Shown here piece after piece: positions 1 to 7,822 of a stretch of 64,000 nucleotides of DNA; within the stretch, counting starts at the first letter, position 1; each line of letters begins with the position of its first letter. This DNA comes from CAVXNB01 sp963763085 (GTDB lineage: Bacteria > Actinomycetota > Acidimicrobiia > Acidimicrobiales > Bog-793): assembly GCA_963763085.1 (NCBI GenBank), contig CAVXNB010000001.1:992001-1056000 (forward strand), written 5' to 3'. Position numbers and translations under genes: made by a program. The notes under the pieces were generated by a model. That model was not told where the DNA came from, did not search any database, and worked only from the letters and a program-made list of their open reading frames with translations.

Positions 1-772
1 TGAAGCGGGAGCTGACGTGCACCGGGTACATCGTGACTCTCGTCTTGTTTGCGATGAGCCCGTAACCGTGGACCTGCAGGCTCTCCGCCCAATCCGGGCT
101 TGTCTCTGACCACGCGACCAAGCTCCCGGTGGGGTCCATGGCGCGCACCCTGTCGACCAGAACGCCGCGCGAGGTCGGCTCTTCGGCATGGATGGAAGCG
201 AACGCGTGCCGGCTGTTCGCCTTTATGACCTCACACGCCTGCATGAAGAAGTCCGGCGGAATGCCGTTCGGGTCCATGCCGAACGAGGCAGCCTGCTCGC
301 CGACGTAGCCGGTGTAGAACTTGAAGGCCGCACCGCCCTCCGCGATGATGCCCGGGATCTTGTCGATCTGGTTCCGTCTCGTCACTACGGTGTTGATCTT
401 GTAGTCGACGTGGCTGTTGCCCGCGGCACATTTGACGGCTCGGCGGAACAGCTCGTCCAGCGGGCTGTCCTCGATCAGTGTCGTGTTGCAGATCGTTGTG
501 ACGCCGCCGATCAGACAGTCACGGCTGTCGTGACGGAAGTCCTCACGCATCGTGTCGTCGGTGTCGTCGTCGCCGATGCCGAAATGAACGTGCGGGTCGA
601 TCAACCCAGGAAGAAGGACCTTCCCGTCCAATTCGACCACCCTGTGGGCATCTCCGAGCACCTCGTCAGCGCCCACGACGGTGATGCGCTCGCCGTCGAT
701 CGCGACTCCGCCCAGCAGCTCACCGGACGGAGTGACGACCAGACCTCCTTTGAGCACCAGATCATGGGTCAT
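1..772 (-). CDS. Dihydropyrimidinase/D-hydantoinase-family amidohydrolase (C-terminus beyond window)
   Basis: Metal-dependent cyclic-amidase superfamily enzyme that hydrolyses cyclic diamides such as dihydropyrimidines or hydantoins. The 257 visible residues contain the beta-strand-1 metal motif DPHVHF (H61, H63), the AFKFYTGY segment whose K151 is the expected carboxylated lysine bridging two metals, and HAEEP (H195), a further metal ligand. The start is ATG at 772, preceded by a strong GGGAGGT Shine-Dalgarno. The family usually runs to about 460 residues, so roughly 200 are cut off by the window edge. It lies 37 bp downstream of the solute-binding protein gene on the same strand, which suggests an import-and-hydrolyse operon. 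Substrate is not determinable from sequence alone. Confidence 0.85.
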   Translation of the reverse strand, partial: MTHDLVLKGGLVVTPSGELLGGVAIDGERITVVGADEVLGDAHRVVELDGKVLLPGLIDPHVHFGIGDDDTDDTMREDFRHDSRDCLIGGVTTICNTTLIEDSPLDELFRRAVKCAAGNSHVDYKINTVVTRRNQIDKIPGIIAEGGAAFKFYTGYVGEQAASFGMDPNGIPPDFFMQACEVIKANSRHAFASIHAEEPTSRGVLVDRVRAMDPTGSLVAWSETSPDWAESLQVHGYGLIANKTRVTMYPVHVSSRF

Positions 773-809
773 GACCTACCTCCCTCGCCGAGGACAAGCG
801 CCGCGCGAA

Positions 810-2447
810 TTAGCTCTTCCACGCCGTTTCCCAGCTGCAGTTCCCGAGCGGGATCCCGGCTCCTGCGTCACTCGGGAACCCGTTGACGCCCGTGCTCATC
901 AGGTCGACGATCTTGTTGTAGGCCGGAATGATGTAGCCGCCCTCGGTGAAATCGATCATCTGCATCTCGTGAGTGATCTCGCGCCGCTTTGCAGCATCAA
1001 GGGTCGAGTTTGCCTGGGCGTACAGGGCGATGTAGGTCGGATTGTCGAAATGGCACTCGTTGAACGGCGAGGTCGGCAACGTCGCCTGTGCGACCTGTGA
1101 CAGATAGGGGTTGTAGTCCCAGTAGTCCTGGGCGAAAACCCATTTGAGGTAGTTCGGACCGAAGAACGTCGAGGATGGAACATTGTTGAGATTGATGGTT
1201 ACACCGGCCGCTTTCGCCTGCTGGGCAAGAACCTGAGCACAGTTCACGGCGCCTCCGGCGATGTCCGAGGTGACGAGCTCGATGGTCAGGTTCTCGTGAC
1301 CGGCCTTCTTCAGCAGGAACTTGGCTTGCTCGATGTCCTGCTCCCGCTTGAGGGAAGCGTCGTAGTCGGGGTCGTGCTGGCCGAAGACGTCGTTTCCGAC
1401 CGCGGCGTACCCGTCGAACGCCACTTCGACCACCTGCGGTCGATCCACGATGTAACGCATGGCTTGGCGGACACGCACGTCGTTGAAGGGCGCCTGGTCC
1501 ACCCTCATCGTGAACGGAATCCATTGGCCGGTATTGGAGATCACCGCCTTCACACCGGCGATCTTCTCCGCCTCGGGCACGACAGTGAGCGATGCCTCGG
1601 AGTACACATCGACGTTTCCTGCCTGGAGGGCGCTCAACGCCGTCGTGTCGTTCGAATAGGAGTCGACGATCGTGACGCTGTCGAGGTACGGGACACCGCT
1701 CTTCCAGTAATTCTCGTTGCGGTCGAAGACGCTCTGCACAGCAGGTGTGAAGCTCTTGTACTTGAACGGGCCGGTACCAACCGGGTTCTTGGGGTCGTAG
1801 CCAACTGGGACGATCCCGTAGTTGTAGCTCGGGTACAGCTGCTCGGGAAGGGTCGCCAGTGGCTGCTTGAGGTGGATCCGGATCGTGCGCGCGTCGAGCG
1901 TCTCGATGTTGTTGAGGTCGACCGCGGAAAGCACGGAGTAACCGTTGAGTGGCTTGCTCGGATTGGCGATTCGCCGGATCGTGTATGCCACGTCCTCCGC
2001 GCCGAGAGTCTTCCCGTTGTGGAACGTGACATCAGGACGGACACGAATTGTCCACTGTGTCGCGTCACTGTTCGGTTCCAACTCCTCCGCCAACTCGTTG
2101 ACGACGGTCGTCCCGGAGATGTCGTAGGTGACGAGCCCGTTGTAGAGCGCCGTCACCCGTATCAGGTCAGGGGTGCTGACCTCGGCGTCGCCGTCCAAGG
2201 TGTCGCTCGACGATCCGCCTAGCACGGCGACCATGAGGTTTCCGCCTCGCTTTGGCCCGCTCGGTGCCGTGCCGGTGGTCGTCGTCGTGCTCGACGAGGT
2301 ACCGCTGCTGCTGCCACTGCTGCCGCAGGCTTCGAGAACCCCGCCGGCCGCGAGCAACGCAGCGCCGGCACCTCCCAAGCGCAAGAAGTCGCGTCTCGTC
2401 ATGCCCTCCCGGCCGCCCGGATCGCCTGATTCGAGCGAAAGGCTCAT
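810..2447 (-). CDS. ABC transporter substrate-binding lipoprotein, family 5 (DppA/OppA type)
   Basis: Extracytoplasmic solute receptor for an oligopeptide/nickel/heterocycle-type ABC importer. From the second methionine (ATG at 2402) the N-terminus reads as a twin-arginine signal (RRDFLR), a hydrophobic stretch, and a lipobox ending LEAC. A Ser/Thr/Gly linker follows, then a SBP_bac_5 domain of about 480 residues. The upstream ATG at 2447 adds 15 residues and has its own GGGGGAG, so the start is uncertain. No permease or ATPase gene is visible here; they may lie beyond the left edge or be shared. It sits between the FadR-type regulator and the amidohydrolase, so its ligand is plausibly the amidohydrolase substrate. 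Confidence 0.88.
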   Translation of the reverse strand: MSLSLESGDPGGREGMTRRDFLRLGGAGAALLAAGGVLEACGSSGSSSGTSSSTTTTTGTAPSGPKRGGNLMVAVLGGSSSDTLDGDAEVSTPDLIRVTALYNGLVTYDISGTTVVNELAEELEPNSDATQWTIRVRPDVTFHNGKTLGAEDVAYTIRRIANPSKPLNGYSVLSAVDLNNIETLDARTIRIHLKQPLATLPEQLYPSYNYGIVPVGYDPKNPVGTGPFKYKSFTPAVQSVFDRNENYWKSGVPYLDSVTIVDSYSNDTTALSALQAGNVDVYSEASLTVVPEAEKIAGVKAVISNTGQWIPFTMRVDQAPFNDVRVRQAMRYIVDRPQVVEVAFDGYAAVGNDVFGQHDPDYDASLKREQDIEQAKFLLKKAGHENLTIELVTSDIAGGAVNCAQVLAQQAKAAGVTINLNNVPSSTFFGPNYLKWVFAQDYWDYNPYLSQVAQATLPTSPFNECHFDNPTYIALYAQANSTLDAAKRREITHEMQMIDFTEGGYIIPAYNKIVDLMSTGVNGFPSDAGAGIPLGNCSWETAWKS

Positions 2448-2502
2448 ATCTCCCCCAAACGGACTCGAATTTCGGTCCCCGACCGGACCAAAACTGGTAT
2501 GC

Positions 2503-2513
2503 TAGTGAGACCA
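2503..2513 (-). promoter_or_regulatory. Candidate FadR/FCD-type operator upstream of the solute-binding protein
   Basis: The minus strand reads TGGTCTCACTA, a full match to the TNGTNNNACNA pattern known for FadR-subfamily regulators. It lies within a looser CTGGT...ACCAG inverted repeat. It sits 56 bp upstream of the first possible SBP start, immediately downstream of the GntR gene that could bind it. Confidence 0.4.
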
Positions 2514-2524
2514 GGGATCGCGCG

Positions 2525-3337
2525 TCAAGCGAGCTTCGGCCTTGGGACCAGGAACGATGGAATCCTGCGGATGCGTGCTCGTCCATAGGTGATCTCGCAT
2601 AGGCGTTCGAGATGCGCGAAGTGGTCGTCCATCACGTCCTCTATCTCGTCGGGGTCGCCGCGGATGACCGCGGCAAGCGTCGCCTCGTGCAAGTCGATTC
2701 TCACCGACAGGGGTTCGTCGTCCACGACCGAGACGACCGCCTGCAGCCTGCGATAGATCGAGCGCATGGCGAGCTCGAGCTCGCGGTTGCCGCTCGCACG
2801 CCAGAGCTGCCGGTGGAAACGGGCATTGCTGAGCCAGTACTGCTGCGAGTCAGTAGGCGCGGAACGCTGCAGCTCGATCGTCTCGCGCATAGCGGCAAAG
2901 TCCTGCTCTGTGCCCCGGAGCGCCGCGAGCTGGGCCACTCGCGGTTCGAGGGCCCGCCGAGCTTCGAGGATCATGAAGATATGCTCGGTCTCCAGCGGTG
3001 CTTGAGGATCGGCCAGGTCGGGAACCCAGACGGAGGCAACCCTCGTTCCGCCCCCTGGACCCGACACGACCGAGAGCACACCCGCGTCGCCGAGCACCTC
3101 GAGGGCGTCTCGTAGGGTTCGGCGGCTGACGCCCATGGCAACCGCGAGTTTGCGCTCGCCCGGCAGGAGCTGGCCCTTGTGCACCTTGCCGACGCGGATC
3201 AAGTCAGCGATCTGCTCGACGACGGCGTCGACCGTCCTCAGCACGTCGACCGGCGAGAACAGCGTCACCTCCGCCCGTGAGGTGGGCAAAGCAGTGCGCT
3301 CTTCTTGTGCCGTCCGGGCATGTCGCGACGCCGGCAA
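2525..3337 (-). CDS. GntR-family transcriptional regulator, FadR (FCD) subfamily
   Basis: DNA-binding regulator of 270 residues. A winged helix occupies about residues 29-100, with the GntR signature LLPGERKLAVAMGVSRRTLR. The C-terminal all-helical FCD ligand domain has the usual metal-binding features (NARFHRQLW, HEATLAAV, DDHFAHLERL). The reading frame begins with TTG at 3337, directly abutting the aspartase stop, implying translational coupling; GTG at 3268 is an alternative. FCD regulators usually respond to carboxylates or amino acids. Its place between aspartase and the uptake/hydrolase genes makes it the likely local switch, with aspartate or a related acid as the natural effector guess (inference). 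Confidence 0.88.
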   Translation of the reverse strand: MPASRHARTAQEERTALPTSRAEVTLFSPVDVLRTVDAVVEQIADLIRVGKVHKGQLLPGERKLAVAMGVSRRTLRDALEVLGDAGVLSVVSGPGGGTRVASVWVPDLADPQAPLETEHIFMILEARRALEPRVAQLAALRGTEQDFAAMRETIELQRSAPTDSQQYWLSNARFHRQLWRASGNRELELAMRSIYRRLQAVVSVVDDEPLSVRIDLHEATLAAVIRGDPDEIEDVMDDHFAHLERLCEITYGRARIRRIPSFLVPRPKLA

Positions 3338-4672
3338 TCAGGCCTCGCCGTCGAGAAGAGCGCCCTTGGACGCTGCCGCGTATCCGTCTCGCAGGGCCGA
3401 TTCCACGCGGCCGGCGAGGGAGCCGGCGAGATGTCCGGCGATGGCTTCTCTCTGCCACTCCAGACCCTCGATGCACCGATCGGCGAACAAGCGGGACACG
3501 GCGGCGACGTCAGCGAGCGCACCGAGCAGGTGCCGGGCAACGACCGGCTCCATCACGTTCAGCTCCAGCTCGCCGCTGCCCGCGGCTGCCTCGACGACGG
3601 TCGCCGCACCCCTCACTTCGAATGCGATCTGCATCACGAGCTCCGGCATGACGGGATTGACCTTGCCGGGCATGATCGATGATCCGACTTGCACGACAGG
3701 CAACCTGACCTCCCCGATGCCGCCGAGTGGCCCCGAACTGAGCAGACGCAGGTCGCCGGCAATCTTGGCCATGACGAGAGCGGACCGCAAGAGGCTAGAT
3801 GCGACGGCGACGTAGTGGTCGATGTGGGCGAGGGCGTCGTAGGGATCGTCAACGGCTGTCAGAGATAAGGCCGCCTCCTCGCTGAGGTGGGCGACCGCCA
3901 AATCCCGATAGCCGGCCGGAGCCCCGAGGCCGGTTCCCACTGCTGTCGCTCCGAGTGGAACGGCGAGAAGTTGATCGGCGGCAGAGCCCAGGTCTCGGCT
4001 CGTCCGCTCGAGCGCCCGCGCCCCGCCGTTCTGAGTTGCGCGGACCTCGACCGGCAAGGCGTCCTGGAGGCAAGTGCGGCCAAGCCGCTCGAGCTGACCC
4101 AGCTTCTCACTGCCCGATCGGATCGACTCGGCCAGGTAGCGCAGACCATCGCAGGCACGCCGACTCTGCACGACGGTTGCGATCTGTAGCGCCGTCGGGT
4201 AGACGTCGTTGGTCGACTGCGAACGGTTCACATGGTCGTTCGGGTGCACCCGGTCGTAGACGCCTCGACGACCCCCCAGCAGCTCGCCGGCGCGATTCGC
4301 GATCACCTCGTTTAGGTTCATGTTGGTGGCGGTTCCGCCACCTCCTTGGACGATGTCCAGCGGGAAGTGGTCGTCCAGCTGGTTGGCGGCGACTTCGCGC
4401 GAGGCCTCAAGGACGGCCGCCGCGACCGGATCAGCCAACTCGCCCAGCTCAGCATTGGTCCGAGCGGCTGCCGCCTTGACGTGGCCGAATGCCGAGATCA
4501 GCTCCGGCAGCGCCCGCAGCGTCACGCCCGAAACCCGAAAGTTGACACATCCCCGCTGGGTCTGCGCCCCCCAGAGCGCCCACGCCGGTACTTCGATCTC
4601 GCCGATCGCGTCGCTCTCGACGCGGCAGTAGGCTCCGCGGAGAGTTTCAGCCCCGCCATCCTCTTCGGACAT
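3338..4672 (-). CDS. aspA: Aspartate ammonia-lyase (aspartase/fumarase superfamily)
   Basis: Predicted L-aspartate to fumarate plus ammonia. The protein (444 aa from ATG 4672, preceded by GAGGAA) carries the N-terminal superfamily pattern ending GAQTQR, TATNMNLNEVIANR, HVNRSQSTNDVYPTA, GRTCLQDA, and the mobile signature loop GSSIMPGKVNP with the catalytic serine. STNDVYPTA favours aspartase over fumarase C, which usually has SSNDxFPT. Unusual: the segment after LQDALP reads VEVRATQNGG instead of the conserved GQEF, so substrate specificity deserves checking. It pairs with the divergent asparaginase (Asn to Asp to fumarate), and its stop abuts the GntR gene. An in-frame ATG at 4744 is possible but lacks support. 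Confidence 0.8.
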   Translation of the reverse strand: MSEEDGGAETLRGAYCRVESDAIGEIEVPAWALWGAQTQRGCVNFRVSGVTLRALPELISAFGHVKAAAARTNAELGELADPVAAAVLEASREVAANQLDDHFPLDIVQGGGGTATNMNLNEVIANRAGELLGGRRGVYDRVHPNDHVNRSQSTNDVYPTALQIATVVQSRRACDGLRYLAESIRSGSEKLGQLERLGRTCLQDALPVEVRATQNGGARALERTSRDLGSAADQLLAVPLGATAVGTGLGAPAGYRDLAVAHLSEEAALSLTAVDDPYDALAHIDHYVAVASSLLRSALVMAKIAGDLRLLSSGPLGGIGEVRLPVVQVGSSIMPGKVNPVMPELVMQIAFEVRGAATVVEAAAGSGELELNVMEPVVARHLLGALADVAAVSRLFADRCIEGLEWQREAIAGHLAGSLAGRVESALRDGYAAASKGALLDGEA

Positions 4673-4689
4673 CCGCTTCCTCGGTTCGT

Positions 4690-4706
4690 CCTTGGTACCG
4701 CCAAGG
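4690..4706. promoter_or_regulatory. Inverted repeat in the aspartase/asparaginase divergent intergenic region
   Basis: CCTTGG-TACCG-CCAAGG, a perfect 6-bp inverted repeat, lies in the 93-bp gap between the two divergent starts. A looser TGGT-N10-ACCA follows at about 4716-4733. TGGTACCGCCA within it matches the FadR pattern TNGTNNNACNA at all but one position, so shared control by the neighbouring GntR regulator is possible. Confidence 0.3.
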
Positions 4707-4765
4707 ATCCAAGATTGGTCCGCAACGATACCATCCATCCTCAAGTTCGGTCGAGGGAGGGCTCC

Positions 4766-5731
4766 TTGCCACGCTTGCGACTCATCGCGATGGGAGGAAC
4801 GATCGCGTTCACCGGCTCGCCTGGCGGCGCCGTCCCCTCTTTGGGAGCGGTCGACCTTTCACGCTCGGTTCGGGTCGAAGAAGAAGTGTCCTCGGTCGAT
4901 CTCGCCGGCATCTCGAGCATCGGCATCACCGAGGAACACCTGCGACTCCTCGTAGCCGAAATTGAGTCCACGATTGCGGCCGGACACGACGGCATCGTCG
5001 TGTCCCACGGTACCGACACCCTCGAGGAGACGGCCTACCTCGCCGCCCTGACAGTCCCTCGTTCGCGCGTGCCGGTGGTCTTCACCGGCGCCATGCGCCA
5101 CCATGACGCGCCCGGCAGCGATGGCGGCGCCAACCTCAACGACGCGCTCGCCGTTGCGAGACGAGGCGACCTGGCCGGCGCGCTCGGGCCGGTCGTGGTC
5201 ATGAACGGCGAGATCCACGCGGCGAGGTTCGTGGCCAAACGGCACACGCTCAGCCTGAGCGCCTTCTCCTCTCCCGACGCGGGACCGGTGGGGTCGATCA
5301 CAGAAGGACGCGTCTCGATCTGGTTCGGTCCGAGCTATGTCGACTACGTCGGTGCCTGCCCGGATGGCCCCTGGCCGCGGGTCGAACTCGCACCCATGGT
5401 CACGGCGATGGATCCGTCCTGGCTTAGGTCATTGCCCGCGAGCAGCCCGGACGGTGTCGTCCTCGCCGGCTTCGGGGGCGGCCACGCCCACACGTCAACG
5501 CTCGATGTGCTCGACGAGCTCGTCGCGGCCGGCGTGGCGGTCGTGGCCGCTTCGCGTTGCGGCTCGGGCGACACCCTCCGCGGCACTTACGGGGTTCCCG
5601 GGACCGAGATCGACCTCCAGGCCCGAGGCGTCGTAATGGCGGGCGCCATCAGCCCGGTCAAGGCGAGACTTCGGCTCGCGATCGCTCTTGGGAACGGACG
5701 GGCCGCCTCGTCGGTGTTCCCCGTCAGCTGA
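4766..5731 (+). CDS. ansA: L-asparaginase (N-terminal-nucleophile Thr, asparaginase/glutaminase family)
   Basis: Hydrolyses L-asparagine to aspartate plus ammonia. The protein is 321 aa, the usual family length. MGGTIAF near the start carries the nucleophilic threonine (T12), and SHGTDTLEETAY carries the second catalytic Thr-Asp pair; TGAMR and GGANL-type segments follow. The start is TTG at 4766, chosen because GGGAGG sits five bases upstream and the family begins just before GGTI; no ATG fits. No signal peptide is visible, so it is probably cytoplasmic. It diverges from aspartase, giving a two-step asparagine-to-fumarate route. Confidence 0.88.
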   Translation: MPRLRLIAMGGTIAFTGSPGGAVPSLGAVDLSRSVRVEEEVSSVDLAGISSIGITEEHLRLLVAEIESTIAAGHDGIVVSHGTDTLEETAYLAALTVPRSRVPVVFTGAMRHHDAPGSDGGANLNDALAVARRGDLAGALGPVVVMNGEIHAARFVAKRHTLSLSAFSSPDAGPVGSITEGRVSIWFGPSYVDYVGACPDGPWPRVELAPMVTAMDPSWLRSLPASSPDGVVLAGFGGGHAHTSTLDVLDELVAAGVAVVAASRCGSGDTLRGTYGVPGTEIDLQARGVVMAGAISPVKARLRLAIALGNGRAASSVFPVS

Positions 5732-5790
5732 ACCTGGGCGTGAACACGATTCGCCGGGAGCACCCGTGGCGATGTTTGAATTTACTCTTC

Positions 5791-5844
5791 AACTTGCCTC
5801 CACGAAAGATTGTGACCGGTCGCAATCTGTTTCCGAGGCAAGTT
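5791..5844. repeat. 54-bp imperfect palindrome between convergent genes
   Basis: The arms AACTTGCCTC (5791-5800) and GAGGCAAGTT (5835-5844) are perfectly complementary. The core AGATTG.GACCGGTC.CAATCT (about 5807-5828) pairs with one G-T mismatch, and four to five central-flank bases do not pair. The symmetry centre is between 5817 and 5818. It lies between the converging asparaginase and adenylate kinase genes, where a bidirectional terminator or a REP-like element would be expected. A second stem, CCGCGG-N8-CCGCGG (5865-5884), follows right at the adenylate kinase stop. Confidence 0.65.
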
Positions 5845-5885
5845 TCGCGAATAATTTGAGTATCCCGCGGCCGAGCCGCCGCGGC

Positions 5886-6476
5886 TCATGACGACGGACT
5901 CTCGCCGCCCAGGCCGTCGACGGCAGTCACGATGTCGGCGAAGACCTGTTCGACCGGCTGCTCCCCGTTGATGTCGACGACGAGACCACGTGAGGCGTAG
6001 AACCCGAGCATCGGCTCGGTTTCGGCGGCGAACACCTCGAGACGGTGGGCCACGGTCGCCTCGGTGTCGTCGTCTCGCCCATCGCGATGCGCGCGAGCCA
6101 AGAGGCGGCTGCGCAGCTCCTCGTTGCTGACCTGCAAATGGACGACGGCGTTGAGTTCGATGCCATCGAGCCGCTGGGCCACTCGGTACGCCGCCTCGGC
6201 CTGGCGCAGGGTCCTCGGGAAGCCGTCGAGCACGTAACCGTTCTTGCGAGCTGCCTCGAGCACGTGCGGCATCATCATCTCGATCACCAAGTCGTCGGGC
6301 ACGAGATCGCCACGTCGAAGGTAGTCGCCGGCAATCTGCCCGATTATCGAGCCCGCGGCCACCTCTTTGCGCAGCAGCTCCCCACTGGAGAGATGGGTGA
6401 TGGCGTAGTGGGACGACAGTTTCGCAGCCTGAGTCCCCTTTCCCGCCCCCGGGGGGGCCACGAGCAACAACTGCAT
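5886..6476 (-). CDS. adk: Adenylate kinase (short-LID type)
   Basis: ATP + AMP to 2 ADP. The 196-aa protein starts MQLLLVAPPGAGKGTQ, placing the P-loop GAGKGT at residues 10-15. The AMP-binding SSGELLRKEV, the hinge DGFPRTLRQAEA, and RAHRDGRDDDTEATVAHRL follow. The LID is the short form without zinc cysteines. ATG 6476 was chosen because the P-loop family starts there, although its Shine-Dalgarno is poor; ATG 6524 is an in-frame alternative. Housekeeping adk normally sits beside secY, so this isolated copy may be a second adenylate kinase (inference). Confidence 0.88.
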   Translation of the reverse strand: MQLLLVAPPGAGKGTQAAKLSSHYAITHLSSGELLRKEVAAGSIIGQIAGDYLRRGDLVPDDLVIEMMMPHVLEAARKNGYVLDGFPRTLRQAEAAYRVAQRLDGIELNAVVHLQVSNEELRSRLLARAHRDGRDDDTEATVAHRLEVFAAETEPMLGFYASRGLVVDINGEQPVEQVFADIVTAVDGLGGESPSS

Positions 6477-6641
6477 GAAGGTGACGGTACGGCGTTTCGG
6501 ACCGATCCCTGCGGCATAGCCCACTCGTCTTCGTTTCTTGTCGCACCTTACTCATCGGTGTCTCCACCCCAACCCAACGGCCGGCCGAACGGGGATAGAA
6601 TTCCGGTGTCGGCGCCCGGCAGAGCAGAAAGGTGTCTCCAG

Positions 6642-6902
6642 ATGACGCGTCAGCCTGACGAGGCCCTCGAGGTTCTACGTGGGGTATGGGATGGCCAGGG
6701 ACAGAGCAAGGCCGACCTCGAGGCGGCCTGCGGTCCGAAGAAGGTCTGCAAGAGAATGGTGGACGTCGGATTCGACGGCATGGCCGGGGAAGATGGTGAT
6801 CTGCGTGCCGCCTGGAGGGCGAAGTTACAGCGTGAGGGAAAGCTCCGCTCCGACGCCGGCACGATCGGGGATCTGGTCCTCGGTTCTCATGAATCCCGCT
6901 GA
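6642..6902 (+). CDS. Small hypothetical protein (86 aa)
   Basis: No family recognised. It is an acidic/basic mixed soluble protein with no membrane segment: MTRQPDEALEVLRGVWDG, then a KADLEAACGPKKVCKRM segment with two cysteines, and a basic helix RAAWRAKLQREGKLR. AAAGGTG lies about eight bases before the ATG. It is followed closely by the coxD reading frame, so it could be the first gene of that operon. It might also be a non-coding overlap, because an alternative frame is also open there. Confidence 0.45.
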   Translation: MTRQPDEALEVLRGVWDGQGQSKADLEAACGPKKVCKRMVDVGFDGMAGEDGDLRAAWRAKLQREGKLRSDAGTIGDLVLGSHESR

Positions 6903-7030
6903 CAGGAAGCCCGCTGCAACCAGCTGATGGCGGCCAGACCAGGCGCGCCGACTTTCCCGACTCCGTCGCTCAGCTCGCCGAGATCCTGCGGCAGGGTGGG
7001 TACCTAGCCGATCGGGGCCTGGCAACGGCC

Positions 7031-7822
7031 TTGTTCGTCTCGCTCTCCTTGGCACGCCCGCTCTTGTTGGAAGGTGAGGTCGGGGTAGGCAAGACCGAGG
7101 TTGCGAAAGTGTTGGCCTCGATCTTCGGACGCAAGCTGATCCGCTTGCAGTGCTACGAGGGCATCGACACCAATCAGGCCCTTTACGAGTGGGACTACGC
7201 CCGTCAGATGCTCTACATCCGGGCGTTGTCGGAGCACCAGATCGCAGATGAGGACGCCGTCGAGAGGCTGTTCGGCCCCAAGTTCCTGCTCGAGCGCCCC
7301 CTGCTCGAAGCGCTCCGCGCCGGTGACCAGGCTGTGCTGCTGGTCGACGAGGTGGACCGCGCAGACGACGAGTTCGAAGCCTTCCTACTCGAGCTGCTGT
7401 CCGACTTCCAGATCACCATCCCGGAAATCGGCACGATCAAAGCCGACAGCTCACCCCTGGTGATCCTCACTTCCAATCGGACCCGTGAGCTGCACGACGC
7501 GCTCAAGCGTCGCTGCCTGTACCACTGGATCGGTTACCCGACGCCGGAGCGCGAAGTGGAGATCGTCCTCATCCGGGAGCCCAACGTGTCCGCGACGCTG
7601 ACTCAGAAAGTGGTTGCCGCCGTCAACCGGCTCCGCGAGCTTGACCTCGCCAAGCCGCCCGGGGTCGCGGAGACGATCGACTGGGTGCGCACGCTCGACG
7701 TCCTCGGAGCGACCGAGCTTGACGTAGAGACCGTCGAGGACACCCTCGGGGCAGTCGTGAAGGAAAGGGATGACCTCGAGCTGGTGCGCGAGAACCTGGA
7801 CGAGATCACCCTCGGTGCCTGA
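7031..7822 (+). CDS. coxD: MoxR-type AAA+ ATPase, CO dehydrogenase maturation (CoxD)
   Basis: AAA+ chaperone that in carboxydotrophs helps insert the Cu-S ligand at the molybdenum centre of CO dehydrogenase, working with the VWA protein CoxE. Seen: Walker A GEVGVGKT, Walker B LLVDEVDRAD, sensor 1 LTSNRTRELHDALKRRC. The first usable start (TTG 7031) falls late: the preceding in-frame residues (DFPDSVAQLAEILRQGG, YLADRGLATAL) look like normal MoxR N-terminus. That upstream frame is open back to 6893 but has no ATG, GTG or TTG. A CTG at 6914 behind AGGAAG, or an indel, may explain this. The stop overlaps the coxE start by eight bases. Confidence 0.88.
   Translation: MFVSLSLARPLLLEGEVGVGKTEVAKVLASIFGRKLIRLQCYEGIDTNQALYEWDYARQMLYIRALSEHQIADEDAVERLFGPKFLLERPLLEALRAGDQAVLLVDEVDRADDEFEAFLLELLSDFQITIPEIGTIKADSSPLVILTSNRTRELHDALKRRCLYHWIGYPTPEREVEIVLIREPNVSATLTQKVVAAVNRLRELDLAKPPGVAETIDWVRTLDVLGATELDVETVEDTLGAVVKERDDLELVRENLDEITLGA

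Noticed and set aside
1296..2222. 308-codon open frame on the plus strand
   Set aside because: Antisense to the solute-binding protein; no recognisable protein pattern.
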